From Bacillus solitudinis (lineage in GTDB: Bacteria; Bacillota; Bacilli; Bacillales; Bacillaceae_D): a DNA stretch of 64,000 bases. Location: assembly GCF_002797395.1 (NCBI RefSeq), contig NZ_KZ454943.1:1724308-1788307 (forward strand), written 5' to 3'. Below, piece after piece: positions 18,968 to 27,710 of this stretch (its first letter is position 1; every line of letters starts with the position of its first letter). Made by a program: the position numbers and the translations under genes. The notes beneath the pieces are model-generated. The model worked only from the letters and a program-made list of their open reading frames with translations, searched no databases and had not been told where the DNA came from.

Positions 18968-19174
18968 TGTTTTAAAAAAGTATTCAGCGAAATTCTCTGC
19001 TTCACGCCGCTCCCCTCACCTATTAGCGTTTTCGTCTAGGAAAATCCCACTCTTTCTAACATGAGTTCTAAATATATGTTTACTGTCACATTTCCTAACC
19101 AAAATACGGACATCTACTTCTCTACTTGTTATCATTAACTTAACAAAAGAAAACGAGATGCGGAGGGAATTCTT

Positions 19175-19249
19175 ATGACAAACCGAAAACTTAAAAACCC
19201 AGGAATCCTAACATTAGTGGCTCTTACATTTATGGTTTTATTTCAATAA
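19175..19249 (+). CDS. Possible 24-residue hydrophobic peptide
   Basis: ATG 19175 follows a strong GGAGGGAATTCTT ribosome binding site. The peptide starts MTNRKLKNPG and continues as one hydrophobic segment ending VLFQ. A perfect terminator follows at 19316-19350, so a transcript of about 200 nt with one translatable peptide is plausible. It could be a small membrane peptide, the signal-peptide stub of a lost secreted protein, or part of a small RNA. Nothing else fits in the 18968-19457 gap. Confidence 0.45.
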   Translation: MTNRKLKNPGILTLVALTFMVLFQ

Positions 19250-19315
19250 TATAGATTTAAACGTTAGATTCCGTATTATTAACTAGCGACGACTAGTTAT
19301 GATAAATATGAAAAC

Positions 19316-19350
19316 AAAACCACGAGCGAAGATAGCCGCTCGTGGTTTTT
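19316..19350 (+). terminator. Strong intrinsic terminator
   Basis: Stem AAAACCACGAGCG / CGCTCGTGGTTTT with an eight-base loop, ending in a T run. It is 67 nt after the 24-codon frame and 107 nt from the convergent DUF4083 gene. Confidence 0.85.
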
Positions 19351-19457
19351 AAGATGGATAATTAATTTTACTTGTTTTAACCCTTCAAACATAACCAAGT
19401 GCCTTTTCTATGGCTACCTCAGTTCAACCTTCTTTAAGTACTCTTTTTCACATCTAT

Positions 19458-19670
19458 TTAAGATTTTGTTAAATTGTTATTTTTTTCTTCTTCTAAGATT
19501 TCTATTACTTTATCTAGTTTCTTTTCGAGTGTTTTAAGTTGATTATTTTTTTCTACTGAGTTCTTAAGTAACCTTTTGATAAAAAGAGTAAATGATAAAA
19601 TAAATAAAGTGATAAGTCCAAATGCTATGATTTGATAAATTACTAGGCCCCATGATATATCTTGAAACAT
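19458..19670 (-). CDS. DUF4083-family small membrane protein
   Basis: 70 residues: one transmembrane segment (about 10-32, after MFQDISWGLVIYQ) followed by a Lys/Glu-rich coiled coil (LEKKLDKVIEILEEEK). This matches the DUF4083 family of Bacillus membrane proteins, which have no known role. ATG is preceded by GGTGGAGG. It lies downstream of uppP in the same direction, but a terminator at 19764-19795 separates them. Confidence 0.8.
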   Translation of the reverse strand: MFQDISWGLVIYQIIAFGLITLFILSFTLFIKRLLKNSVEKNNQLKTLEKKLDKVIEILEEEKNNNLTKS

Positions 19671-19763
19671 TTTACCTCCACCCCCCTTTTAGTGAATTAT
19701 CTCCCAATTATATCATTTTTTAAATAACCAAGGTTCATGCTATTCTTTGAATAAATGCTTAGC

Positions 19764-19795
19764 AAAAAACTCCCCTTAGTCATATCTTAGGGGAG
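19764..19795 (-). terminator. Terminator after uppP
   Basis: Perfect stem CTCCCCTAAG / CTTAGGGGAG on the minus strand with a six-base loop, followed by TTTTTT. Confidence 0.85.
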
Positions 19796-19829
19796 CATAT
19801 CAAGTCATTTATTTAAGGAAGTCTCGTCA

Positions 19830-20660
19830 TTAAAAGTAAATGATACAAATAACAAATGCTAATATGATTCGGTATACAGCAAATGGAACAAGCTTGATTC
19901 TGTTAATAAGTTTCAAGAAAAAGCGAATGGATAGTAATGCAAAGACAAAGGCACTAATAAAACCTGCTATAAAGAAAGGAATTGCTTCGAAGGTGAAATA
20001 CTGCCAATTTTTCAATAATGATAAACCACTTGCTCCTACCATTATAGGGACAGCCATTATAAACGTGAAATCAGCAGCGGCACGGTGACTCATTCCAAGT
20101 AAAACCCCACCCGATATTGTAGAGCCTGATCGGGAGAACCCGGGCCACAGCGATAGGCATTGAATACATCCAACGAATAACGCCTGCTTGAAAGTGATTT
20201 GGTCAACTGTCTGTATCATAGGTTCTTTAGAGCTAACTCTATCTGCCAAAATCATCAATACTGCACCTACTACTAAACCTATTAATACCGTAGTAATAGA
20301 AAATAAGTGTTCATCAATGTAATCTTCAAACAGAACTCCCAACCCTGCTGCTGGAAGAAGTCCAACAATTACTTGTGATAATCTAAGACGTCTTTCTATT
20401 TGAATGTTTTCTTTATGAAATTTATTGAATCCTAATAAATCAATAAAGCGATCTTTAAAGACGACGATAACAGCTAAAATTGAACCAAGCTGAATCACGA
20501 TTTTAAACGTATTGGCTACGTATTTGGTTAGAAATTGTTCTGATTGCAACCACATATCATCGACAATAATCATATGTCCTGTTGATGAAACAGGAGCAAA
20601 CTCTGTTAATCCCTCCACTATTCCAAGTATAATTGCTTTCAATATCATACTAATATCCAT
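19830..20660 (-). CDS. uppP: Undecaprenyl-diphosphatase UppP (BacA)
   Basis: 276 residues, the usual length, polytopic. Both signature motifs are present: EGLTEFAPVSSTGH near residue 17 and PGFSRSGSTISGG near 170, which carry the catalytic Glu, Ser and Arg. It dephosphorylates undecaprenyl pyrophosphate so that the lipid carrier of peptidoglycan and teichoic acid synthesis is recycled; higher dosage gives bacitracin resistance. ATG is preceded by AAGGAG. The nearby Bce-type module (21340-25853) acts on the same lipid target, which suggests a functional grouping. Confidence 0.95.
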   Translation of the reverse strand: MDISMILKAIILGIVEGLTEFAPVSSTGHMIIVDDMWLQSEQFLTKYVANTFKIVIQLGSILAVIVVFKDRFIDLLGFNKFHKENIQIERRLRLSQVIVGLLPAAGLGVLFEDYIDEHLFSITTVLIGLVVGAVLMILADRVSSKEPMIQTVDQITFKQALFVGCIQCLSLWPGFSRSGSTISGGVLLGMSHRAAADFTFIMAVPIMVGASGLSLLKNWQYFTFEAIPFFIAGFISAFVFALLSIRFFLKLINRIKLVPFAVYRIILAFVICIIYF

Positions 20661-20820
20661 AACTTAACTCCTTGGTAAAATGAAGTATCTTTCTTTAACT
20701 TCACTAATAATATAACAATTTATTAAGTTAGGATATATGCGGATTATATTTATTTTAAAACCGGCTATGCTTAACTTATTTATAGGGGCAAACTCTATTC
20801 ACTTCAAACCGTCACAGTAC

Positions 20821-20853
20821 AAAAAAGCATATAGGATCTCGTCCTTATATGCT
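20821..20853 (-). terminator. Terminator after the CsbD-like gene
   Basis: Minus-strand stem AGCATATAAGGA / TCCTATATGCT with a five-base loop, followed by TTTTTT. Confidence 0.8.
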
Positions 20854-20880
20854 CCCTATCCTTATACGTGAGAGGTTCAC

Positions 20881-21063
20881 TTAACGGCGGTCCTTCGCCT
20901 TGCCGACCTCTTCTTGCACATTACCTTCTACTTTATCCTTCTTACCTTCGCGTTGAAGCTTTTGGTTGTTTGTCGCATTTCCTACTTGATCCTTCACTTC
21001 ACCTTTTGCTTTATTTACTCCTCCTTTTACCTTATCTGAGACACCGTTATTGTTATTTGCCAT
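20881..21063 (-). CDS. CsbD-family stress protein
   Basis: 60 hydrophilic residues with the CsbD signature: repeated VKGGVNKAKGEVKDQVGNAT and EGKKDKVEGNVQEEVGKAKD. CsbD-type proteins belong to the general stress response of Bacillus; their molecular role is unknown. AAAGGAGG precedes the ATG. A sigma-B-like promoter at 21092-21117 and a terminator at 20821-20853 make it a single stress-induced gene. Confidence 0.9.
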   Translation of the reverse strand: MANNNNGVSDKVKGGVNKAKGEVKDQVGNATNNQKLQREGKKDKVEGNVQEEVGKAKDRR

Positions 21064-21091
21064 GATTAATTCCTCCTTTGTTTAGAGATAT

Positions 21092-21117
21092 ATAACCGTT
21101 ATTTAATGGATGTAAAC
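21092..21117 (-). promoter_or_regulatory. Sigma-B-like promoter of the CsbD gene
   Basis: Minus strand GTTTAC, 14-bp spacer, GGTTAT. The sigma-B consensus is GTTTAA-N12-15-GGGTAT, so there is one mismatch per box. The position, about 30 nt upstream of the start, and the stress-gene identity agree. Confidence 0.7.
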
Positions 21118-21339
21118 ATTCAATTTGTAGCTGATCCTATTCTTCTCCCTAGCCTAACCTTACTTCCCTACTGCTAAAACGTTGAGGCCTCTATTAAGTT
21201 AATAGACTAGCCCAAAGATTTCTCTTTTCCGGGGTGAATCTAGTTGAGAGTTCAGACCCTGTTTCTTCAAAGATAGATTGTGATTGCTTGTCTATTTGAA
21301 TTTCCATTAGAATGGATGAAAGGAAGGAAGTGTGCTGGA

Positions 21340-22023
21340 ATGGAGATGACTATTTTTATTGTAGAGGACGATACGGTAATTTTTCGGTCATTAAAAGAAG
21401 GATTGGAAAAATGGGGATTTCGTGTAGCTGGGCCGGCTGACTTTCAAAAGGTTATCACCGATTTCACTCAAGAAAAGCCTCATCTGGTCATTATGGACAT
21501 CCAATTACCCGTTTACGACGGCTTCCATTGGTGCCGCGAAATCCGCTCAGTATCGAAAGTCCCCATCATCTTTTTATCCTCCCGTGATCATCCGATGGAT
21601 ATGGTGATGGCGATGCAGATGGGTGCCGATGATTACGTGCAGAAACCGTTTCATTCCGATGTCCTTATTGCCAAAATCCAGGCAACATTACGCCGAGTAT
21701 ATGCATATGGGGAAGAAACTTCGGATTTTCTCGAATGGAACGGTGCAACGATTGATTTGAAACGTGGGATTATCCGCTTGAAAGACAAGGAAGCGGAGCT
21801 GACAAAAAATGAATTTTTCATCTTGACGGTATTGGTTGAAGCGAAAGATGAAATCATCTCGCGCGATGAGTTGATCCGGAAACTATGGGACGATGAGCGT
21901 TTCGTTAATGATAATACATTGACGGTGAACGTCACGAGGCTCCGTCAAAAATTGGCCGCTCTTGGGTTAGAGGAAGCGATCATTACGAAAAAAGGGCTTG
22001 GCTATGTGGCCGTCACCTTATAG
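21340..22023 (+). CDS. Response regulator of Bce-type two-component system
   Basis: 227 residues from ATG 21340, which follows AAGGAAG; a longer frame to 21280 has no ribosome binding site. Receiver domain (about 1-115) with the acidic pair EDD, phospho-acceptor Asp in VIMDIQLPVYDG and Lys in VQKPF, then an OmpR/PhoB winged helix (about 130-225). The order RR-HK-ABC-permease and the short membrane kinase next door identify the BceR type, which responds to cell-wall antibiotics such as bacitracin. A BceR-like binding site lies upstream of the transporter genes. First gene of the module. Confidence 0.9.
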   Translation: MEMTIFIVEDDTVIFRSLKEGLEKWGFRVAGPADFQKVITDFTQEKPHLVIMDIQLPVYDGFHWCREIRSVSKVPIIFLSSRDHPMDMVMAMQMGADDYVQKPFHSDVLIAKIQATLRRVYAYGEETSDFLEWNGATIDLKRGIIRLKDKEAELTKNEFFILTVLVEAKDEIISRDELIRKLWDDERFVNDNTLTVNVTRLRQKLAALGLEEAIITKKGLGYVAVTL

Positions 22024-22037
22024 GAAGGCGTGTTTCG

Positions 22038-23060
22038 ATGTTTTTTCGTTATTTAAATGATATGAAAAGTTGGATTTTCTTTTTTCTAGTCTCCCTCACA
22101 GCGACAGATATATTGCTCTTGATGGATCCAGGAATCGGCGTAGAGTTATCGGCGTTGGTCTATGTCAATGTCTTGGTGCTGATTATGTTTATCGCATTTT
22201 TCATATGGCGTTTTCGCAGAGAAATGGCGTATACACGCCAATTGGCCTTGCTCGCAAACGAACCGGCTACAGATTGGTACGAAGCTTTGCCGGAAACTCG
22301 GTTTAAGCGCGATGAAATGGTCAATTACGTATTGCACGAAGCGGGAATATCTTTTTCAAAACAACTGAGCGATATTCGACGGACAAATGTGGCGCAAGGT
22401 GATTATACGGCAGCATGGGTGCACGAGGTAAAAGCGCCACTTACTGCGATGAGACTTATAATCGAATCGAACCGAGGCGATCTCGCCATGCGAAAAATCG
22501 AAGCGGAATGGCTGCGCGTTTATTTACTGGTCGATCAACAATTGTATATTTCACGTTTACCTACTCTTGAAGCGGATTATGTATTGGAATCAGTAGTCAC
22601 CAAAAACCTAGTCTCAGCTGAGGTCCGGGAACTGATGTCTTGGTGCCGGGAAAAAAATGTAGCTGTCGAATTGGAAGGACTTCATGCGTTGGTGATGACG
22701 GATGTCAAATGGAGCCGCTTTATCATCCGCCAGATTTTGACGAATGCCGTGAAATACAGTCGTGAAGGCGGAACAATTTTTATTACTGCGAGAAGCGAGC
22801 CAACGGGTCACGTTGTGCTAGCCATACACGATGAAGGTCCTGGTATCCCTGAACATGACTTGCCCCGTATTTTCGATAAAGGGTTCACGGGTGGCACCGG
22901 ACGACTCCATAATGCAGCAACAGGTCTCGGGCTGTATCTAGCGAAAACAGTCTCAGCTAAACTCGGTATAATGCTTTCGGCGCAGTCCGATCTCGGAAGA
23001 GGAACGACAATAGAAATGGCATTTCCGAAAGAAAATGACTTCGACAAAATCCTTACATGA
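22038..23060 (+). CDS. Intramembrane-sensing histidine kinase (BceS-like)
   Basis: 340 residues, begins 14 nt after the regulator gene. Two N-terminal membrane helices (about 12-33 and 40-62) with almost no extracellular loop, the hallmark of intramembrane-sensing kinases. The phosphorylated His is in WVHEVKAPLTAMRL (about 127). The ATPase domain has N (ILTNAVKYS), DEGPGIP and GTGLGLYLAK boxes. Kinases of this type do not sense the drug directly; they read the flux through the BceAB transporter. The stop codon overlaps the operator-like repeat at 23058-23071. Confidence 0.92.
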   Translation: MFFRYLNDMKSWIFFFLVSLTATDILLLMDPGIGVELSALVYVNVLVLIMFIAFFIWRFRREMAYTRQLALLANEPATDWYEALPETRFKRDEMVNYVLHEAGISFSKQLSDIRRTNVAQGDYTAAWVHEVKAPLTAMRLIIESNRGDLAMRKIEAEWLRVYLLVDQQLYISRLPTLEADYVLESVVTKNLVSAEVRELMSWCREKNVAVELEGLHALVMTDVKWSRFIIRQILTNAVKYSREGGTIFITARSEPTGHVVLAIHDEGPGIPEHDLPRIFDKGFTGGTGRLHNAATGLGLYLAKTVSAKLGIMLSAQSDLGRGTTIEMAFPKENDFDKILT

Positions 23061-23071
23061 CAACATTGTCA
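23058..23071. promoter_or_regulatory. BceR-type operator before the ABC transporter genes
   Basis: TGACA-ACAT-TGTCA, an inverted repeat that fits the BceR-like binding motif TNACA-N4-TGTNA. It overlaps the stop codon of the kinase gene and precedes a promoter-like TTGTCA, 18-bp spacer, TAGACT at 23087-23116. This is the usual place for control of bceAB by the regulator. Confidence 0.75.
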
Positions 23072-23086
23072 CTTAGGACACCCTGT

Positions 23087-23116
23087 TTGTCATGTAAATC
23101 AAACGACCAGTAGACT
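23087..23116 (+). promoter_or_regulatory. Probable promoter of the Bce-type transporter genes
   Basis: TTGTCA, 18-bp spacer, TAGACT, starting 15 nt after the BceR-type operator. The -10 is poor, as expected for an activator-dependent promoter. Confidence 0.5.
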
Positions 23117-23164
23117 TTCAAACGATACGATATGGATAGAAAGAAAACAGGGAGGCCATTTAAA

Positions 23165-23953
23165 ATGAACAGCACAAAAACAAACAGACAAACTGTACTG
23201 CATGCACAAAATGTCAGGAAGTCTTTCGGTTCGCGCGGCAATGTGCAACAAGTATTAAAAGGGATTGATTTACGCGTCGGAGAAGGCGAATTTGTCGGGA
23301 TCATGGGTGCATCCGGAGCAGGTAAAACGACCTTACTCAATGTCTTAGCCACAATCGACCGTGCCACAGAAGGGACGATTTTGATTAGTAATGCTGATAT
23401 TTCGAGAATGAAAGACGCAGAACTTTCTGCTTTTCGCCGCGACAAGCTCGGTTTTATCTTCCAGGATTATAATTTGCTCGATACATTGACAGTGAAAGAA
23501 AACATTTTGCTCCCTATCTCCCTTGGGAAAATGAAGAAAAAAGAAGCAGAAGCTGAATTTCGCTCGATAGCGGATATTCTCGGCATTACTGACCTTGCTA
23601 ATAAATACCCACATGAAATTTCAGGCGGGCAAAAACAGCGAACATCCGCAGCACGTGCACTCATCAACCAACCATCTATGGTATTCGCTGATGAACCGAC
23701 AGGCGCACTCGATTCAAAAGCCGCTTCATCACTACTTGGCACGATGGCCGATGTTAATGAAAAACGCGGGGTGACGATTATGATGGTCACACATGATCCC
23801 CTCGCTTCTAGTTATTGCAGCCGCGTTGTTTTTTTGAAGGATGGCAATATCTATTCAGAACTGTACCGAGGAGACAAAACGAGACAAGGATTTTTCCAGG
23901 ACATTTTAAACGTCCAGGCTGTACTCGGGGGTGACAGCGTTGACACTATTTGA
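23165..23953 (+). CDS. Bce-type ABC transporter ATP-binding protein
   Basis: 262 residues from ATG 23165, which follows GGGAGGCC; an upstream frame to 23132 is less likely. Walker [10 protein letters not shown], signature ISGGQKQR, Walker B MVFADEP and the following GALDS are intact. It belongs to the MacB/BceA subgroup, which powers target protection: it frees undecaprenyl pyrophosphate from bacitracin-like peptides. Its end overlaps the permease start by 14-23 nt, implying coupled translation. Confidence 0.93.
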   Translation: MNSTKTNRQTVLHAQNVRKSFGSRGNVQQVLKGIDLRVGEGEFVGIMGASGAGKTTLLNVLATIDRATEGTILISNADISRMKDAELSAFRRDKLGFIFQDYNLLDTLTVKENILLPISLGKMKKKEAEAEFRSIADILGITDLANKYPHEISGGQKQRTSAARALINQPSMVFADEPTGALDSKAASSLLGTMADVNEKRGVTIMMVTHDPLASSYCSRVVFLKDGNIYSELYRGDKTRQGFFQDILNVQAVLGGDSVDTI

Positions 23954-25853
23954 TTTAGTCATTCGCAGTATGCGGAAAAACATTAAGCATTATTACTTAT
24001 ACTTCTTTGCCCTTATCTTAAGTGTTGTGTTGTACTTTGTCTTTGCCACGTTGCAATACGATTCGGCTGTTATAGCGCAAAGCGGAGGTTCCATGGGTTC
24101 TGCTTTCAAGGTTGCTGGAATCTTACTGATATTTATCGCAGGGATTTTCGTTGTCTATGCCAATGCTATTTTTTTAAAAAGAAGAAGCCGTGAAATTGGA
24201 CTCTATCAATTGATTGGTTTGACGAAGCGTGTCGTTGCGAAGCTTTTGATTATTGAAAATGCTTTTCTTGGCATAATTGCACTTGTGATAGGAATCGTTG
24301 TGGGCATGCTCGTTTCCCGTGTGTTTTTATTGTTGCTTATGAAGCTGATTGGCTATGAAACATTTATTGAGGTCTCATTTTCTACGGCAGCCATTATACA
24401 AACGGTGGTTGTTTTCATCGCGATTTTCGCATTGACGACGATTCAAATGATTTACACTGTTTACCGTAATACTTTGCTTGCCTTGTTCAATTCCGATAAA
24501 AAAGGAGAGCACCCAAAAAAACCGAAAACAGTTATCTCAGCTTTCTTAGCATTACTCGGAATCGCACTTATTGCATTCGGTTATTGGTTCTCAGGCCGTA
24601 TGATAAATTCTTGGCTTTTTGTCAATATGCTAATTGTATTGACAGCAACGATTCTTGGAACCTACTTAATGTTCCGAGTCACAATCAGCTGGTTATTTTA
24701 TCAAATCCGCAAACGCAAACAAGGACATCTTGGATTAATGAATAGTTTATCGCTAGCACCGCTCATGCACCGCCTGAAAGGGAACGCCAACTCGCTAACC
24801 ATCATCACGGTTCTTTCAGCAATGACACTGACCATGATTGCTGGTTCCTATTCGTTGTACTATGCCACGGAACGAGAAACACGGGCAATGATGCCATTTG
24901 ATTTCATGTTCGAGAATAATGAAGAGTTCGCGCTAGAAATTAGTGAAGAGTTGAACAGTAGAGGAATTGTATATCAGCATAATCAAGTTGATATGATTGT
25001 GGTTCCTGCCATATTTAATAATGACCTATTGCCAACACAAAACGACACTGCCACTGACATTGTTCTCCTTAGCGAGCAACAGCTTCAACACGCTGGAGTG
25101 GACGTCACAGCTTCTGTAAGTAGCGTAAGTTTTCATGACGTGAGTATGAGAGGCATTTTGGACTCATCGGATCTCCCTTTTGAAATGGTGCTGATGAACG
25201 GTAATCAACAAGTACCGATGTCCATCACTGAAATTGGAGAAGCAAATGTCATTAACTGGTCAGTATTCAAATCACAATTAGTAGTTAATGATGAAACGTT
25301 TAATAAACTGAAAGAACAGCTCTTAATTGACGGCGGAGAGGCAAAACTTGAACAGATTGATGGATTTCATATAACAAATGAAGAGGATATGGCAAAGGCC
25401 TCGGAACTCTATCAGCAATCGAAGTATAAAAATGGATTACATGTGGATTATTATTCGCGTTATCACGAATCGGTCCAGTCCAATGGTTTACTTATTTTTA
25501 TCGCCGGATTCTTGGGGTTAGTGTTCTTAATATCGACGGGTAGTATTTTATATTTTAAGCAAATGACCGAAGCGGAACAGGAAAAACAGAGTTATGCGAC
25601 TTTACGTCAGCTTGGCTTTACCGTGAAAGATATTATGCATGGCATTATCCGCAAACAGGCATTTGTTTTCGGTCTACCGCTCGCTATTGGCTTAGCGCAT
25701 TCTGTGTTTGCTATTAAAGCTGCATCGTTCCTGTTTCTATCAGATATTACCCTTCCTGCTTCTATCGCAATGGTACTTTATGCATTAATTTACCTGACGT
25801 TTGCCGTCCTAACTGTCGGTTATTACCGGAATACAGTTAAAAGGGCATTATAA
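23940..25853 (+). CDS. Bce-type ABC transporter permease
   Basis: About 637 residues with the BceB layout: one helix, three helices (FtsX-like), helices, a large extracellular domain (about 310-510) and a final group of three helices. I choose the TTG at 23940 because GGGGGTGA lies five bases upstream and [14 protein letters not shown] matches the usual N-terminus; a GTG at 23931 is the alternative. It is both exporter or protection factor and drug sensor for the kinase. The strong hairpin at 25912-25959 ends the unit. Confidence 0.92.
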   Translation: MTLFDLVIRSMRKNIKHYYLYFFALILSVVLYFVFATLQYDSAVIAQSGGSMGSAFKVAGILLIFIAGIFVVYANAIFLKRRSREIGLYQLIGLTKRVVAKLLIIENAFLGIIALVIGIVVGMLVSRVFLLLLMKLIGYETFIEVSFSTAAIIQTVVVFIAIFALTTIQMIYTVYRNTLLALFNSDKKGEHPKKPKTVISAFLALLGIALIAFGYWFSGRMINSWLFVNMLIVLTATILGTYLMFRVTISWLFYQIRKRKQGHLGLMNSLSLAPLMHRLKGNANSLTIITVLSAMTLTMIAGSYSLYYATERETRAMMPFDFMFENNEEFALEISEELNSRGIVYQHNQVDMIVVPAIFNNDLLPTQNDTATDIVLLSEQQLQHAGVDVTASVSSVSFHDVSMRGILDSSDLPFEMVLMNGNQQVPMSITEIGEANVINWSVFKSQLVVNDETFNKLKEQLLIDGGEAKLEQIDGFHITNEEDMAKASELYQQSKYKNGLHVDYYSRYHESVQSNGLLIFIAGFLGLVFLISTGSILYFKQMTEAEQEKQSYATLRQLGFTVKDIMHGIIRKQAFVFGLPLAIGLAHSVFAIKAASFLFLSDITLPASIAMVLYALIYLTFAVLTVGYYRNTVKRAL

Positions 25854-26112
25854 TGCAACGTGCGGAGCCATTGCATCTTCTTTGATGCTCTAAAAAGTTC
25901 GATTGTTGGATGAAAAGAAGTAAGGCCTTATCTGAAATAAACAGGCCTTACTTCTTTTCAATTTAATCCAGTCATCAGGCCCTTGTGAAGATATGCGTAA
26001 TGATTACTGTCCAAGTTTTTTAAGAATTTAGCCAAGATGCTAATATCATTTAACGTTATTACTCATCCTTTTCCTCCTTGAATCTGCTAAAAGAGACTTT
26101 TTCAGTGGCCTC
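25853..26112 (-). repeat. Dispersed intergenic repeat, degenerate copy E
   Basis: 25853-25901 carries (minus strand) GAAGATGCAATGGCTCCGCACGTTGC, the family core, ending exactly at the permease stop codon. 26091-26112 carries the terminal GAGGCCACTGAAAAAGTC. Between them are a terminator and unrelated sequence, so this copy is truncated or interrupted. Confidence 0.5.
25912..25959 (+). terminator. Terminator of the Bce-type module
   Basis: Long perfect stem GAAAAGAAGTAAGGCCT and its complement around a 14-base loop, with AATTT after it. Confidence 0.8.
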
Positions 26113-26233
26113 GTCTCCTACCTCTTATCAGTAACTTCATATACATTCCCACTCCACACAACAAATGGATAAGCCAGCTTAATGCTAGTACAGAAGAAGA
26201 AACAAATAACAATAGATTTTTTCTAACCGGCAT
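26102..26233 (-). CDS. Possible 43-residue membrane protein
   Basis: ATG 26231-26233 follows AAGGGG at a workable distance. The product begins MPVRKNLLLF, has one hydrophobic segment (about 7-34) and ends in basic LIRGRRRGH. The stop codon lies within the CAGTGGCC end of an intergenic repeat, so the C-terminus may be accidental. No family recognised; it is divergent from the methyltransferase gene. Confidence 0.4.
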   Translation of the reverse strand: MPVRKNLLLFVSSSVLALSWLIHLLCGVGMYMKLLIRGRRRGH

Positions 26234-26342
26234 GCTTAAATTCCCCTTAAAAATCCCAATAAAAAAACCCACTCTTTTCCCATTATCTAGTAGACTAGAA
26301 TAAATACTATCATCGTACGCAAATAATTTTTCGAGGTGACCT

Positions 26343-27068
26343 ATGAAAGAACACATAATCAATACCTTTGATTCTCTCGCCCCCATCTATGAACACAGCG
26401 TTGATAACACAAGTCTTTATAACAGTGAATACGAACGACCTTCTATGTTAAACCAGCTACCTCAGGACTTAAGTGGCAAACACATTCTTGATGCAGGCTG
26501 CGCAGCGGGTTGGTATACCGAGCAACTTATCCTGCGTGGTGCCCGCGTCACAGCAACTGATGTTAGTCCGAATATGGTTGCTGCCACGAAGAGACGTGTC
26601 GGAACCCAGGCGGAGGTTTTATGTGCAGACTTGGAAGAGCCCTTGCCTTTTGCGGCACAGTCGTTTGACTTTATTGTGAGTTCGTTAACTCTTCACTATT
26701 TACTTGAGTGGACGCCTACGTTTGATGAGTTTCAACGAATACTAAAACCTAGTGGCTGCCTCCTGTATTCTGTACACCATCCTTTTATGGATATCAAGCT
26801 ATCCAAACACGGGGATTACTTTACAACGGAGCAGGTTATCGATACGTGGAAGAAGGAAGGGAGAACCTTTAACGTTCCTTTATACCGTCGTTCCCTTCAA
26901 AGTATTTTAAATGAAACGATGCTGCATTTTACCGTTGAACAGCTGATTGAACCACAGCCGACCAACCAGTTCAAGATAGCATCAGCTGAAGGGTACGAAA
27001 AGTTAATGAGGAACCCTCACTTTCTTATTATCAAGGCTTTTCGTAAAGAGGGGAAAAAGAGACGCTAA
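26343..27068 (+). CDS. Class I SAM-dependent methyltransferase
   Basis: 241 residues. The SAM-binding motif I reads ILDAGCAAGWYTEQL (about 45-60), the acidic motif II is ATDVSPNM, motif post-II is ADLEEPLPF and motif IV is FDFIVSSLTLHYLL. It fits the methyltransferase-11/25 type (UbiE/COQ5-like), which acts on small molecules; the substrate cannot be told. GAGGTGA precedes the ATG. It is followed 40 nt later by the DUF4362 lipoprotein gene, possibly co-transcribed. Confidence 0.88.
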   Translation: MKEHIINTFDSLAPIYEHSVDNTSLYNSEYERPSMLNQLPQDLSGKHILDAGCAAGWYTEQLILRGARVTATDVSPNMVAATKRRVGTQAEVLCADLEEPLPFAAQSFDFIVSSLTLHYLLEWTPTFDEFQRILKPSGCLLYSVHHPFMDIKLSKHGDYFTTEQVIDTWKKEGRTFNVPLYRRSLQSILNETMLHFTVEQLIEPQPTNQFKIASAEGYEKLMRNPHFLIIKAFRKEGKKRR

Positions 27069-27108
27069 CTGATTATCGACTTTTCAAGTAAAAGGTGGAA
27101 ATAGATTT

Positions 27109-27552
27109 ATGAATAAAATGTACTTTTTAATTCTAATTTTTTCTCTTTTGGCGACATGCAACCAATTTAGCATAAAAAAACAGATGGCACCTACAAAACA
27201 AACCGTCCCCTACCAACCTTCAGCCGAAGATGTAGTTGATCGGCATGGGGAGTTGACGAATCTTGAGAGGTTAGATGAATTCATTAGCAACACAAGGACC
27301 GGGACCGTGGATGAGGTGAGACTCGTCAGCTATACAACAGAAGGCGATGCGATGCTTCATGACCTTTCCTATGACGGAAAACAAATTCACTCAACAACAG
27401 ATTATACGCGAGATCCATATGGTTCTGGACGGATTGAGACAGTAACTTGCCAAGGATTAGATGTAGCTGAAACCACTCAGAATTTAAGGTACGTGCTTAC
27501 AGGCTGCTTCGAACATTCAATGGATAATAGTATATTACAAATTGAAAAGTAA
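27109..27552 (+). CDS. DUF4362-family lipoprotein
   Basis: 147 residues. Signal peptide ending LLATC: Thr at -1 of the presumed lipid-modified Cys is unusual, so lipidation is less certain. The mature part matches DUF4362 (DVVDRHGELTNLERLDEFI, then VRLVSYTTEGDAMLHDLSYD and a final TGC). Members are common in Bacillus and of unknown function. AAAGGTGG precedes the ATG. 40 nt after the methyltransferase gene. Confidence 0.8.
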   Translation: MNKMYFLILIFSLLATCNQFSIKKQMAPTKQTVPYQPSAEDVVDRHGELTNLERLDEFISNTRTGTVDEVRLVSYTTEGDAMLHDLSYDGKQIHSTTDYTRDPYGSGRIETVTCQGLDVAETTQNLRYVLTGCFEHSMDNSILQIEK

Positions 27553-27710
27553 CTATTTTTTGCGATTATCAGTTTGGAGCCCGAACTCGGGGTTCCAATA
27601 CATCCTCACCTCACGTACAAATTTACAAAAAGTTTTTTAAGCATTCCCTAAAAAAATCTAGTAAACTAGGAATGTATCTATCTTAGATAAGGGAGTTGTG
27701 GCTTAAACAT

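Noticed and set aside
27568-27599. Terminator after the DUF4362 gene
   Set aside because: TTGGAGCCCGAACTCGGGGTTCCAA forms only an interrupted stem and has no T run, so it is not listed as a terminator.
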